In this document: positions 63,601-64,000 of the stretch, piece by piece | How positions within the stretch are numbered: the first letter of the stretch is position 1 | Layout: every line of letters begins with the position of its first letter | Origin: Azolla caroliniana | Lineage: Eukaryota > Polypodiophyta | Direction of reading: 5' to 3' | Assembly: GCA_043228905.1 (NCBI GenBank) | Contig: JBHGNT010000015.1 | Location: 7,936,001-8,000,000, forward strand | Length of the DNA stretch: 64,000 bases | The notes under the pieces: model-generated | Told to the model about the DNA's origin: nothing | Databases searched by the model: none | Seen by the model: the letters and a program-made list of their open reading frames with translations, nothing else | Position numbers and translations under genes: made by a program

Positions 63601-64000
63601 GGAAATGAAATTAGGCCTAGTATAACATCATTTTCATTGTAGAACTTGTTTGTTATTTTACTATAACTATTTAGCTTAAAACTCTTTTTTTATTTTTTAT
63701 TTTTTACTTTCGATGAATGGGTAAATATCCCATTTTTTGTTGTAAACCATTTGTCTCATGGGCCAATTTTGGCCTTAGAAGATGTTAATATATCTTTCTT
63801 TCTTTCTCTTTTTCGACCCATGCTTTTGCGGTTTTGCAGATTTCATCTTGGGCCTCCTAGTCCGATGCCTTCACTTGATTGTGTGTGGTCACTTGTTGTA
63901 CGTCCCTGGTGATGGTGTTGATAGCTAGTCCCTTACCTTTGTCCTGTCGCGGACACTAAGTAGCGTAATGCCCTGGTTGCGGGAAGATAAAGCAATGTAC
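63601..64000. other. Unassigned right edge
   Basis: AT-rich with a T-rich stretch (tttttttattttttatttttta, about 63687-63708) and a TTTC run near 63797. Could be the 3' untranslated region of the LINE. Nothing else is recognised. Confidence 0.4.

Overview
This 64 kb window is repeat DNA from a large plant genome. It holds no recognisable active host gene, rRNA, standard tRNA or CRISPR array. Evidence for a land plant: copia elements primed by the initiator-Met type site TGGTATCAGAGC, a chromodomain Ty3/gypsy element, telomere-like AGGGTTTAGGG-type boxes, and CT/GA-rich leaders downstream of TATA boxes. The decayed DUF7869-like gene and the unusual gypsy lineage make a non-seed plant (fern, lycophyte or bryophyte) plausible, but this is a guess.

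Element names used here: Cop = Ty1/copia, Gyp = Ty3/gypsy. Left half (1-33200): one insertion stack seven elements deep. Cop0 (minus; its integrase tail has expanded into a ~338-bp tandem array, 1-2350) was entered by Cop1 (plus, from 2732). Cop1 was entered by Gyp1 (plus, from 5542). Gyp1 carries a solo LTR (6608-7452) and was entered by Gyp2 (minus, 9172-31373). Gyp2 was entered by Gyp3 (plus, 10016-28693), Gyp3 by Cop2 (plus, 11795-23356), and Cop2 by Cop3 (minus, 15879-22099). Target-site duplications (TSDs) and the rejoining of coding sequence across each insertion give the order. The main TSDs are ACGT (Gyp2), CCGG (Gyp3), GGAGG (Cop2) and GAAGC (Cop3).

Middle (33201-43763): Gyp4 lies in Gyp1 and breaks off at 38085 into about 1.7 kb of CATA/CA microsatellite. 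Next come about 0.9 kb of unassigned DNA with two palindromes, then a frameshifted DUF7869-like gene (40657-43290).

Right half (43764-64000): Gyp5 is a decayed minus-strand chromovirus with LTRs and a 712-bp insertion in its reverse transcriptase (RT). It is followed by a broken LINE whose zinc-binding tail was split by Cop4 (plus, 52338-63175). Cop4 was in turn split by Cop5 (minus, 54626-60021, TSD TAACG). Cop5 is the youngest and best preserved element: its LTRs differ by one base that I can see and one stop codon interrupts its polyprotein.

Observations that go beyond cataloguing: a Pol C-terminal extension in Cop2/Cop3 whose stop codon is supplied by the 3' LTR; tRNA-like (A box/B box) modules in four unrelated gypsy LTRs; a GAAGTAC-GTACTTC hairpin conserved upstream of the TATA position in three diverged copia LTRs; and a DHG protease motif shared by the Gyp1/3/4 lineage.
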